From Cucumibacter marinus DSM 18995 (GTDB lineage Bacteria > Pseudomonadota > Alphaproteobacteria > Rhizobiales > Devosiaceae), in NCBI RefSeq assembly GCF_000429865.1, contig NZ_AUCR01000014.1:1-64000 (forward strand): 64,000 nt of DNA, written 5' to 3'. The position numbers and the translations under genes are program-made. Below, piece by piece: positions 8,036-15,961 of this stretch; within the stretch, counting starts at the first letter, position 1, and each line of letters starts with the position of its first letter. Below the pieces are notes generated by a model that saw only the letters and a program-made list of their open reading frames with translations, was not told the DNA's origin and did no database searches.

Positions 8036-9025
8036 TCAGGCGGACGCGCCTGTCTCGTAAAGCTCGATCTTGGTCCCGTCGGGATCGGCAATGTAGATGG
8101 TGAGGCCGTAGGGCCCGTCATGCAGCTCGTTGAAGAAATGCACACCGGCCTTTTTCAGCTTGTCGGACATGGCGCGCACATCATTGACCTCAAAGGCGAT
8201 GTGATCGAGCTGCCGGTGTCCGCTTTCGCGGCCATTGATGAGGGCGATGCCCTGGTGGAAGGCGGTGAAGGGACGGCCATCGGCGAGCGGCTTGGCCGGG
8301 CGGATCGTGAACCCGAGTTGGCCGGTGTAGAATTCCACCGATTTGTCCATGTCATCGACCATGATGAGCTGGTGGCCATATTCGAGCACCCGCGGCTCAC
8401 GCTGGTCGGCCACCCACTGCGAAACGGAAGCGGAATCAGAGATTTCGCAGAAGTATTGCTGCCAGACCTGCTTTGCCGTCGCCTCCCAATCGCCATTGAC
8501 CCCTGAGATGCAATCATCGATGGCAACGACATCGAGGTCGCGCAGATAGGCCTCGCGAATGCTGGTTTCGACACAGGCATTGGTGGTCGCACCGGTGACG
8601 AACAGATGCCGGGTGCCGAGCATTTTCAGCATCATTTCGAGCCGCGTCTCATAGAACGCGCCAAAACGGTGCTTGCGGATGACAAACTCGGGATTGACCT
8701 CCGAGAGCGGTTTGAGCTCGTCGACGATCTGCTCGTCCCAGGTGCCGGCGAGAGCCGAGACCTGTTTGCGCTTGGCGGTGTGCCCGGCCAGCTTCTTGCG
8801 GGCGCGGCTGTGGTCGCGGGCGAAATGTTCCTGCACGGTCCAGATGACGGGGATGCCCGCTTCCTGGAACTTGGGAATCATGTCGGCCAGCGGCGAGACG
8901 ATCGAAGACAGCCGATCGGTGTCGACGCCGGAAACGCCGAGCGTGCCTTCCTTGTGAATGAAGGCGTTCTGAAGATCGATGACGAGCAGCGCGGAATGGC
9001 GCGCTTCGAGCTGGTCGAGACTCAT
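8036..9025 (-). CDS. isochorismatase-like cysteine hydrolase fused to a VOC (glyoxalase/dioxygenase-fold) domain
   Basis: This 329-residue protein has two domains. Residues 1-205 are an isochorismatase-family cysteine hydrolase with the expected triad: Asp17 (VIDLQN), Lys118 (VIRKHRFGAF) and Cys151 (GATTNACVET). Such enzymes hydrolyse amides, for example N-carbamoylsarcosine, maleamate or biuret. Residues 215-326 are a vicinal-oxygen-chelate domain with likely metal ligands His218 (EYGHQL), His275 (LDHIAFEV) and Glu321 (KIELYE). The fusion is intact, without a frameshift. It lies in the minus operon, and the tautomerase gene just upstream overlaps its start. The joint function is unknown; amide hydrolysis coupled to isomerisation, lyase or dioxygenase chemistry is an inference. 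Confidence 0.85.
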   Translation of the reverse strand: MSLDQLEARHSALLVIDLQNAFIHKEGTLGVSGVDTDRLSSIVSPLADMIPKFQEAGIPVIWTVQEHFARDHSRARKKLAGHTAKRKQVSALAGTWDEQIVDELKPLSEVNPEFVIRKHRFGAFYETRLEMMLKMLGTRHLFVTGATTNACVETSIREAYLRDLDVVAIDDCISGVNGDWEATAKQVWQQYFCEISDSASVSQWVADQREPRVLEYGHQLIMVDDMDKSVEFYTGQLGFTIRPAKPLADGRPFTAFHQGIALINGRESGHRQLDHIAFEVNDVRAMSDKLKKAGVHFFNELHDGPYGLTIYIADPDGTKIELYETGASA

Positions 9026-9222
9026 TTCTTGTTCTCCTCCATATCGATACCGAGGACGCCAGCGCGGCCCCAGCTATCCTTGGGGGTTTCGTGGATCACC
9101 ACATGCAGGTGCTCGGGCTTGCAGGCAGCCTCTTCGACCATCGCGTCGGTGATCGCGCGCACCAGGTTGCGCTTCTGCTCCACGGTGCGCCCTTCCCACA
9201 TCTCGACAACAACAAAGGGCAT
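9022..9222 (-). CDS. 4-oxalocrotonate tautomerase-family protein
   Basis: This small protein (66 residues with Met) starts MPFVVVEMWEGRTVEQKR, so after Met removal Pro1 is the general base of the tautomerase superfamily. The following helix VRAITDAMVEEA is usual for the family, and the length matches the 60-70 residues of 4-OT-like subunits. GAGGAG precedes the ATG at 9222. It probably isomerises an enol/keto or enamine/imine intermediate in the cytoplasm. Confidence 0.88.
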   Translation of the reverse strand: MPFVVVEMWEGRTVEQKRNLVRAITDAMVEEAACKPEHLHVVIHETPKDSWGRAGVLGIDMEENKK

Positions 9223-9223
9223 C

Positions 9224-9913
9224 TCAATTCTCCTCGTTTGAACCATGTGCGGCCGACCGGGCCCAGGTCGGGGTCGCCGGCGAAAAACCGCGTGTCAGAT
9301 CGCTGCCGCCGGCGTTTTCGCCGCCCAGCAGCCAAAGGGGTCGTTCGACAAAGTTGATGAGCACCTGCTCGCGCATGCAGGCCTGATGCGCGGGATGATC
9401 AGGATCGCGAACGAAATGGCTTTGCGCGGACATCAACCGAATGACGTAAAGCGGGCTGTCCATGTCGATGGCGGGCAGGCCCTGTTCCATCAACGTATCG
9501 AGCCGGACGCCGGTCATCTGCCTGCCCCCTGGCCCGAACGAAACCAATACCAGCGCCCCAACCAGCGGCTCCACCGGCCAGTAGCGCCCTTCCCGGCCCA
9601 CCTCCACAAAGTCCCGATACCGGGTCGGATCGGTGAACAGCTCACTGTCCCACAAAAGGACATCCGGCCCGATTTGACCGGTGGCCAACTCGACCACCTC
9701 GCGGCTCTCGCACAGATCGAGGAACGGCCAGGGGTCGGTCAGCCCATGGGCAAAGCCCCAGGGATTATGCAGCCCCGACAGACGCTCGGCACGATAGGTG
9801 CCGGCACGCTCAGCCAGAGAGGCAACGAGCGCTTCGACGGGCTCGCTTTCGCGCATCAGCGGAATGCGGCCCGCGAGCTCCAATCCTGCCGTGTCGGGAC
9901 GTCCGGGTGTCAT
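9224..9913 (-). CDS. uncharacterised protein, distantly PhyH (phytanoyl-CoA dioxygenase)-like
   Basis: This 229-residue protein is not firmly assigned. The stretch NPWGFAHGLTDPWPFLDLC followed by IGPDVLLWDSELF resembles the front half of PhyH-family Fe(II)/2-oxoglutarate dioxygenases. Where those enzymes carry the HxD iron motif just after, this protein reads EGRYWPVEP without it. The late region MREQVLINFVERPLWLLGGENAG ends where an Arg/His pair would be expected. It overlaps both neighbours by a few bases (ATGA with the hydantoinase gene), so it is part of the operon. It is either a degenerate non-catalytic relative or another fold. Confidence 0.5.
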   Translation of the reverse strand: MTPGRPDTAGLELAGRIPLMRESEPVEALVASLAERAGTYRAERLSGLHNPWGFAHGLTDPWPFLDLCESREVVELATGQIGPDVLLWDSELFTDPTRYRDFVEVGREGRYWPVEPLVGALVLVSFGPGGRQMTGVRLDTLMEQGLPAIDMDSPLYVIRLMSAQSHFVRDPDHPAHQACMREQVLINFVERPLWLLGGENAGGSDLTRGFSPATPTWARSAAHGSNEEN

Positions 9914-11256
9914 GCAGGCACCGTCACGCAGCGGCCGCGGCCATAGAGATTGTCAGTGACTTCGCCGTTTTCATAGACGACTTCGCCGCGCGATATGGTC
10001 GTCACCGGCCAGCCCTTGAGCTTCCAGCCTTCATAGATGCAGGTGCCCTTGCCGGTATGTTCGACGGTGCGTTCCTCATCGAGATCGATGAGCACCATAT
10101 CGGCGTCGAACCCGACCTCGATATCGCCCTTGCGCGGCCACAGGCCGAAGCGGCGGGCCGGATTGAAGGAATTGAGCTGCACCAGACGGGACAGCGGCAG
10201 GCCGCGCTCACGCACACCGAAATGCAGCATCAGGGCCAGTTCCCAGGGGAAGCTGACAACACCAGGGAATTCGGTCCAGATGTCTTCGAGTTTCTTCGGC
10301 AAGAAGGGCACATGGTCGGTGCCAAGGCTGTAGACCGACCCGTTCTGCATGCCGGCCCAGAGACCTTCGAGCTCATTGCGGTCGCGCAGCGGCGGGGAGA
10401 TCTTGGCCCGCATGTCGAGATCTTCATCGTAGCACGTGCGGGTGAGATAGTGCGGGCAGGTCTCGACGGTCACGTTGAGACCCTTGGACTGCGCTTCAGC
10501 GGCAAGAACCGGCCCCATGCCCACCGAGGTGTGCACCAGGTGGAGCGGACAGCCGGTGCGCTCGGCGAGGAAGATCATCCGGCGGATGGTCTCGACTTCA
10601 CAAAAGGCCGGGCGGGATTCGGTATAGGCCCCGAGGTCCTGGCGACCCGTCGCCGCGATCTCTTTCTTGATCCAGGAGGCGATCTGGGTGTTCTCGCAAT
10701 GCACGTTGATCACACCGCCGGGGATGTCGGCGAGTATGCGCATGGCGGCATAAACCCAGCCATCGGTCGCCGGGACGATGCCGATGGGGTTGTCCGGCTC
10801 GTAGCCGAAATAGCATTTGAAGGATTTGACCCCGGTCTCGGCCACGATCTGGGGGATTTCCGCAATATGTTCTTCGCGCTGTATGCCGAAATGGAAGCCG
10901 AAATCGATCATGGCGTTCTGCTCGCCGATGTCGCGCCGCTCCTTGTAGAAGGGCAGGTAGGATTCCTTGAGATTGCGGATATAGAGGAGCGCCGTTGTGA
11001 CACCGCCGGACGCCGCAGCGGCCGTCTCGGTGCGCATATCCTCGTCATAGGGGAACTTCACGCCCAGATGGCAATGCGGGTCAATGAGACCCGGGATCAG
11101 TACCTTGCCTTCGGCGTCGATCACACGGGTCGCGTCGGGCAGCGCATCATTGGCGCCCGACAGCACGATCTTGCCATCGCTGACCGCGACACCGCCGAAA
11201 AACTCGCCATCGTGGCGCACCACGCGCGCATTCTTGACGACCAGATCCACCTTCAT
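9910..11256 (-). CDS. hydantoinase/dihydropyrimidinase-type amidohydrolase
   Basis: This 448-residue cytoplasmic cyclic-amidase relative belongs to the dihydroorotase/hydantoinase branch. Binuclear metal-site residues are visible: His61 and His63 in IDPHCHLG, a candidate carboxylated Lys147 (SFKCYFGY; Lys144 is an alternative), His186 (NVHCEN), His242 (LVHTSVG) and Asp314 (GTDHVP). ATG at 11256 overlaps the previous stop (ATGA), so the longer frame upstream is rejected. Known relatives open 5- or 6-membered cyclic amides (hydantoin, dihydrouracil, allantoin). Its placement with opine-dehydrogenase-like and DpaA-like genes is unusual. Confidence 0.88.
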   Translation of the reverse strand: MKVDLVVKNARVVRHDGEFFGGVAVSDGKIVLSGANDALPDATRVIDAEGKVLIPGLIDPHCHLGVKFPYDEDMRTETAAAASGGVTTALLYIRNLKESYLPFYKERRDIGEQNAMIDFGFHFGIQREEHIAEIPQIVAETGVKSFKCYFGYEPDNPIGIVPATDGWVYAAMRILADIPGGVINVHCENTQIASWIKKEIAATGRQDLGAYTESRPAFCEVETIRRMIFLAERTGCPLHLVHTSVGMGPVLAAEAQSKGLNVTVETCPHYLTRTCYDEDLDMRAKISPPLRDRNELEGLWAGMQNGSVYSLGTDHVPFLPKKLEDIWTEFPGVVSFPWELALMLHFGVRERGLPLSRLVQLNSFNPARRFGLWPRKGDIEVGFDADMVLIDLDEERTVEHTGKGTCIYEGWKLKGWPVTTISRGEVVYENGEVTDNLYGRGRCVTVPA

Positions 11257-12143
11257 GATGCGTTCTCCATAATCTCTTCGATGCGGCGCGAAATGCCGCT
11301 CCACTGGCTGCGGCCGACCGTCACCGGCGCCCGCGAACCCATGCCGCGGGCCCAGATCGCCTTGATTCCCTTTGCCGTGGCAGCATCGCGGTCGATGGTG
11401 CCTGGCGGGGCCGCAACGTCGACCAACAGCGCACCGGGCGCGAGCTTGTCGAGCAAGTCACCGGCGACAAGCTGCTTGGGCACCGAGCCGATGACTATAT
11501 CCATATCCGGCAGGAGATCGGGCAGTTCCTCTAGCGTGTGCGAGGTCGCACCCGCCGCATGAGCGGCGGCCCGCTGAACCGGGTTGCGCGCGGCAACATG
11601 CACATGGGCGCCGAGCCCGATGAGGGTGTTGGTCAACAGGGTGCCGATGGTCCCCTGCCCCACAAGGCAGATATTGGCCTTGTGGATGGTGATGTCGGTA
11701 TTCTCGATGATGACCTTGAGCACGCCTTCGACGATGGCAGGGCCCCGAAGCAACATCAGGTCGACGTCCCACTCATATTCATGCAGCGTGATCCCCAGCG
11801 CTTCGGCATGGGATTTGAGGTTGGGATCGCCCCAGCCGAGAATGATGTGCCCGGGCTTGTTCATGCCGGACAGCATTTCGGCATCGGGAATGATCTTCTC
11901 AGGGCATTTCGGCGCGAACAGTGCACCCTCAGGCGTAATGCCGGGGATCGGGAACAGGGCGATATCCGCACCCTTGAGCGCGTCTGCCGCGTCGCTGGCA
12001 TGATAGACACCGTCGATGCCGCCGTCGGGCCAGGGAAAGCCGAAAGCGCGCACCTTGGCGCCGGCTGCGACGGCGCAGCGGGCGATTTCCTGTTCGCGGG
12101 CATCACCGGCAACAACGGCGATGGTCAGATCTTTCCAGCTCAT
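11253..12143 (-). CDS. dipicolinate synthase subunit A (SpoVFA/DpaA)-like oxidoreductase
   Basis: This 296-residue protein has the layout of Bacillus DpaA. The N-terminal domain starts TIAVVAGDAREQEIARCAV, and a middle segment reads PAIVEGVLKVIIENTDITIH (DpaA has a matching VEG...TDYTIH stretch). A Rossmann domain follows with VGQGTIGT (161-168). The C-terminal part, with DVAAPPGTID followed by KGIKAIWARGMGSRAPVT, also matches. DpaA works with flavoprotein DpaB to make dipicolinate in sporulating Firmicutes. Here there is no dpaB and the gene sits inside a catabolic operon, overlapping its neighbours by ATGA. An NAD(P)-dependent role on a cyclic imine or dihydropyridine-like acid is inferred. 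Confidence 0.75.
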   Translation of the reverse strand: MSWKDLTIAVVAGDAREQEIARCAVAAGAKVRAFGFPWPDGGIDGVYHASDAADALKGADIALFPIPGITPEGALFAPKCPEKIIPDAEMLSGMNKPGHIILGWGDPNLKSHAEALGITLHEYEWDVDLMLLRGPAIVEGVLKVIIENTDITIHKANICLVGQGTIGTLLTNTLIGLGAHVHVAARNPVQRAAAHAAGATSHTLEELPDLLPDMDIVIGSVPKQLVAGDLLDKLAPGALLVDVAAPPGTIDRDAATAKGIKAIWARGMGSRAPVTVGRSQWSGISRRIEEIMENAS

Positions 12144-13228
12144 TGACCTCTAACCTTTTCGATCAATTGGTTCTTGCTCATCCCGGCAATGCCCATGGCC
12201 TCTGCCGTGCGCCCGGTCTTGCGATAGTCATTGCCCGTCGCCGCTGCGCCTATCGCGTAGAGCGATCGCGCGATCGGCACCTCGACCCCGGCGATGGCCG
12301 CCAGTTCGATGAAGGGCAGCAGCCCGTGGCCGAAATCCTCGCGATAGTAGCGGTGCTCGAGGGAGTCCGGCGCCTTGATCTTTGCATTGGCCACCCCGCC
12401 GGATACCGCCGCGCGGTAGTCGGACAGGTCGGTCACATCAGCCTCGACAGTACCGATGCGCTGCATTTCGCCAATGAGGTTCGGCAGTTCATGGCCGAAC
12501 GCCCGGGCGACGGCGAGGCGCTCGCGGTCAAGCTGTTCCATGACGCGGGCCACGCCATCGGTCAGCCCCTGGACATAAAAGGTGAAGTCGCCGCCGGTCG
12601 CTTCCGCCCAGGAGGCGCCGAGAACGGCGCCGGGGGCATGCAGCACCATATTGACGTTGCACAGGTCGGAGGCGAGTACATCGGCGACGGGGGTCGCGGC
12701 GGCGAACAGTGCCGAGGCCAGTTCAAGCTCCGCGTCTCCTCCGCCGAGAACGGCGGAACGGACCTGCCCGGCCTTGCCGGTGGTCGTCACACTTCCCGGC
12801 GCATATTTGCGGGCGACATAGGTCAGGGTCGAGAACTCGACGATGGGCGGCACGGTGCCGCCGGCACGGCGCCAGGCCTCGGCAAATTCCAGCGCTCCGC
12901 CGGTATGGCCGGGATTGAGAATGACTGGCTTGTCCGCGGGCCAGCCAGCAGCAACCAGCGCCCGCGCCACGCCGGCATGGGCGGTTGTCGGGAGCGTGAC
13001 GATTGCGGCTTCGGTATGGGCGATTGCCTCATCGAGTGCGGTGGTAATCAGCGCCGCTTCCATGCGGCCTTCACCGAACACCCCTTCATAGTCGACGCCG
13101 CCAATCTCCTTATGGGGATCGAGCGTTTCCTCGGACCGAGCCCACCAGTTGACCTGATGGCCGGCAAGGCCAAGTTCAACCAGGGCCGACGCCCCACCGC
13201 CACCTGCTCCGAGCAAGGCAACTTTCAT
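12140..13228 (-). CDS. opine (octopine/nopaline) dehydrogenase-family NAD(P) oxidoreductase
   Basis: This 362-residue protein starts MKVALLGAGGGGASALVELG, a GxGxxG dinucleotide loop. The C-terminal half is a helical octopine-dehydrogenase domain (NVNMVLHAPGAVLGASWAE, then EHRYYREDFGHGLLPFIELA). The family interconverts N-(carboxyalkyl)amino acids with an amino acid plus 2-oxoacid. In an otherwise hydrolytic operon it may split a secondary amine. ATG at 13228 follows GGGAGG; a longer frame to 13297 lacks such a site. It overlaps the DpaA-like gene by four bases. Confidence 0.85.
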   Translation of the reverse strand: MKVALLGAGGGGASALVELGLAGHQVNWWARSEETLDPHKEIGGVDYEGVFGEGRMEAALITTALDEAIAHTEAAIVTLPTTAHAGVARALVAAGWPADKPVILNPGHTGGALEFAEAWRRAGGTVPPIVEFSTLTYVARKYAPGSVTTTGKAGQVRSAVLGGGDAELELASALFAAATPVADVLASDLCNVNMVLHAPGAVLGASWAEATGGDFTFYVQGLTDGVARVMEQLDRERLAVARAFGHELPNLIGEMQRIGTVEADVTDLSDYRAAVSGGVANAKIKAPDSLEHRYYREDFGHGLLPFIELAAIAGVEVPIARSLYAIGAAATGNDYRKTGRTAEAMGIAGMSKNQLIEKVRGQ

Positions 13229-13280
13229 CCGGTGATCCTCCCTTTGGCTGTCCGTCTCACCGGACAGCGCAGAAACTGCC

Positions 13281-14720
13281 TCAGTTACCTTCGTCATAAA
13301 GGGTGGTGGTCACTTCCACGCCCTCTTCATGCAGGCCGGCACGCTTGACCGCCTCGGCAGCCAGTTCGCGGGCCTTGCGGCGGATTTCGGTCTCATCGAC
13401 ACCGATCACCTTGCCATCGGCATAGGCCGGTTTGCCATTGACCCAGGTCTGGGTGATCGAGGCGGTCGAGGCGGAGAACACCAGTGCCTGCAGCGGATCG
13501 TGGAACGGGGTCCATTCGACGTGATCGAGATCGAAGAGGATGAAGTCCGCCTTCTTGCCGATCTCGAGCGAGCCGATCTCGTCGTCCCACATCAGGGCGC
13601 GGGCGCCTTCGATGGTGGCCGCCCGCAGCGCATCGCGTGCCGTGAAGATGTCGGGCTGGACGCGGGCGTCCTTGAACAGGCCGGCCACGATCAGCATCTG
13701 GCGCATCAGGTTCATATTCCCGGCAGCGGAAACGCCGTCGGTCCCCAGCCCCAGCTTGACGCCGGCCTGGACCATTTCGGGATATTTGCCGATGGCGGAC
13801 GCGCCCTTGCCGAGCTTGAGCGACGAGCACGGGCAAAATGCGACTGCCGCTCCGCGATCGGCAAGGAGCGCGACCTCTTCGTCGGTGACCGCGGAACCAT
13901 GAGCGATCACCAGATTCTTGCGAATGCCGCCGGCCTGGTCGATGCGGGTGATGGGCCAGACGCCATACTTGTTCTCGCAGACCTTCGCTTCCTCGATGGA
14001 GGTCGCCAGGTGATAGGTCGTGCCCACACCGAGCTTTTCCGCGAGCGCGACGGCGCCGACATGCAGTTCGAGCGAACAGGGTTCCTTGCCCTCGATGTTC
14101 ACCCAGCACCGGGCCCGGCCATCCAGGGCGCCGTTGTATTTCTCGACACAGGCCTCGAGTTCCGCCAGTGCCGTTTGCGCATCGGGGAAGAAGTGATGAT
14201 CCGCCATTTCCTCGGTCCAGCCACGCGGCAGTTCCGAGGGACGGTTGTCCGCCGCATGCCGGCCGGTGATCCCCCGGATCCCCGTCGGCTCCATCGCCTT
14301 GATGACGATGCCCGGGTCGTATTGTGACCCCATGTCGAGAAAACAGGTTGTGCCGCAGCGCAGCATCTCCGTGATGCCGAGCGAGGCACCCCAGAACTCG
14401 TCTTCCTCGGTGATGTGTGCATAAAAGGGCTTGGCCCAGTGGAAGACCCAGGCGCGGGTCGTCAGATTATCCGGGAACACGGCCCGAGACAGGGTTTCGG
14501 ACAAGTGCACATGGCTGTCGACGAAGCCCGGGCACATGCCCAGCATCCGGCCATCGACGACCTTGTCGACATTGTTCTCGTCGACCCGGCCGGCCACCTC
14601 ATCTGCCGGACCGAGATCGGCGATCCGGTCGTCTTCGATGAGGATGCTCGCCTGGCGCAGCACGGTGTCGTTCTTGTCGACCGTGAACAGGAAATCCAGA
14701 TCCTTGATGAGGGTACGCAT
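13281..14720 (-). CDS. TRZ/ATZ-type amidohydrolase (aminohydrolase)
   Basis: This 479-residue enzyme belongs to the chlorohydrolase/S-adenosylhomocysteine-deaminase branch of the amidohydrolases. Motifs in order are VDSHVHLSE (metal His pair), YHLATSIEE, a conserved Glu in the same helix, NLVIAHGSAV, CPCSSLKLG and GLGTDGVSA (metal Asp). These are the single-metal aminohydrolase signatures shared with guanine deaminase, AtzA and TrzA. ATG at 14720 has AGAGGT upstream. It likely removes an amino or other leaving group from a heterocycle; the precise substrate is unknown. Confidence 0.87.
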   Translation of the reverse strand: MRTLIKDLDFLFTVDKNDTVLRQASILIEDDRIADLGPADEVAGRVDENNVDKVVDGRMLGMCPGFVDSHVHLSETLSRAVFPDNLTTRAWVFHWAKPFYAHITEEDEFWGASLGITEMLRCGTTCFLDMGSQYDPGIVIKAMEPTGIRGITGRHAADNRPSELPRGWTEEMADHHFFPDAQTALAELEACVEKYNGALDGRARCWVNIEGKEPCSLELHVGAVALAEKLGVGTTYHLATSIEEAKVCENKYGVWPITRIDQAGGIRKNLVIAHGSAVTDEEVALLADRGAAVAFCPCSSLKLGKGASAIGKYPEMVQAGVKLGLGTDGVSAAGNMNLMRQMLIVAGLFKDARVQPDIFTARDALRAATIEGARALMWDDEIGSLEIGKKADFILFDLDHVEWTPFHDPLQALVFSASTASITQTWVNGKPAYADGKVIGVDETEIRRKARELAAEAVKRAGLHEEGVEVTTTLYDEGN

Positions 14721-14770
14721 ATCAGTTCCGACCTCTTTAGGCGCCGGGCGCCGATTCAATTTGTGCGGGT

Positions 14771-15940
14771 TCAGGCTACAGCGGTTTTGCGGCCATCGCG
14801 CGCCGTGCCACAGACAATAAGGCGATCCGTGTCGGCATAGTCCGAGAGCAATTCACTGCCCTTGTCCGTGACCAACAGCATGTCCTTGTTCTGCATGCCG
14901 AAGCCGTAACCGGTGTCGTAGCAGAGCGGCTCGAAACCGAGCACCATGCCCTCCTCGATCTCGGCATCGCCGCCGGGCTTGCCGATCTCGGGGGTCAAGC
15001 CGAGATAAGGATCCTCATGCAGGTGCAGGCCGATGCCATGACCGACAAAAGAGATCGGCGGTAGGTCGAGCTTGGCCAGCTTGGCAATGAAGGAATCGTA
15101 GATCTCGCGGCAGCTCGCGCCGGGTTTCACCTTGTCCATGATTTCATACTTGCACTCAACCAGATGGGCCCAGATGCGCTCGGCATGCTCGGGCGCCTCG
15201 CCGACAACCGCGGTGCGGCAAACCCCGGCCTGATAGCCATTGATCACCGAGAAGATCTCGACGCGGCAGACGTCGCGATGCTTGAGCACCCGGTCGGAGG
15301 GGCCGACATTGGGCAGAACGCTGCGGTCGCCCGTGGCAACGATCAGCAGTTTGAAGTGCTCGGCGCCAAGCGAATAGACGTTACGGGTCAACATCCCCGC
15401 GATATCCATCTCGCTGTCGCCTGCATCGACCTGGGCCAGCGCATCGGTGATCGACTGATCGGCAATACGGGACAACCTGCGCAGAAGCTCGATCTCGCGC
15501 GGGGTCTTGATTTGCCTGAGGCGAGCCAGGATGTGTTCGGCGGGCTCGAAACAGGCCTTCGGCAGATCGGCCTGAAGACGGTTGAAATCACCGGCCGGCA
15601 GATAATCCATCTCGATGCCGATCCGCGCGGATTCAAGCCCCATGTCACGGAGCTGGCCGGCAAGGACGAGCATCGGATCGTCGGAGAACTCGGCCCAGAT
15701 CGTCGTCGGGGTGTCCGGCTCGTTCCGCCCGATGGTCGAAGCCTCCATATCGACGCCGAAGAGTTCGGCCCGGCCATCGGCGGTGGTGATCACCATGGCG
15801 TGCCTGTGCCGGATAAGAGGCTGGGAGGGCACCACGAACCCGGCCACATAGGCGAAGTTCTCCGGCGAGACCGAAATGATGGCATCGAGCCCGCTTTGGG
15901 CCATGGCCTTCTTCTGCTTGGCGATGATTTCTTTGTGCAT
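14771..15940 (-). CDS. creatinase/aminopeptidase P-like (M24 family) protein lacking the usual metal Asp pair
   Basis: This 389-residue protein has a creatinase N-terminal domain (about 1-150) and a pita-bread M24 domain. The late motifs GHGIGLHLHEDPYLG and EEGMVLGFEPLCYD are clear. Metallopeptidases of this fold carry two metal Asp residues in a D-x-G...Y-x-S-D pattern. Here the matching segment reads CRVEIFSVINGYQAGVCR, so the first position is Glu and the second Gly. That resembles metal-free creatinase rather than a peptidase. A hydrolase for a guanidino- or carbamoyl-type C-N bond is the favoured inference. ATG at 15940 follows AGGAGAG. Confidence 0.82.
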   Translation of the reverse strand: MHKEIIAKQKKAMAQSGLDAIISVSPENFAYVAGFVVPSQPLIRHRHAMVITTADGRAELFGVDMEASTIGRNEPDTPTTIWAEFSDDPMLVLAGQLRDMGLESARIGIEMDYLPAGDFNRLQADLPKACFEPAEHILARLRQIKTPREIELLRRLSRIADQSITDALAQVDAGDSEMDIAGMLTRNVYSLGAEHFKLLIVATGDRSVLPNVGPSDRVLKHRDVCRVEIFSVINGYQAGVCRTAVVGEAPEHAERIWAHLVECKYEIMDKVKPGASCREIYDSFIAKLAKLDLPPISFVGHGIGLHLHEDPYLGLTPEIGKPGGDAEIEEGMVLGFEPLCYDTGYGFGMQNKDMLLVTDKGSELLSDYADTDRLIVCGTARDGRKTAVA

Positions 15941-15961
15941 CGAGCTCTCCTGCGCCGGTTC

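Noticed and set aside
9907-11562. 551-codon plus-strand open frame
   Set aside because: Antisense to the hydantoinase and the DpaA-like gene; no recognisable domain.
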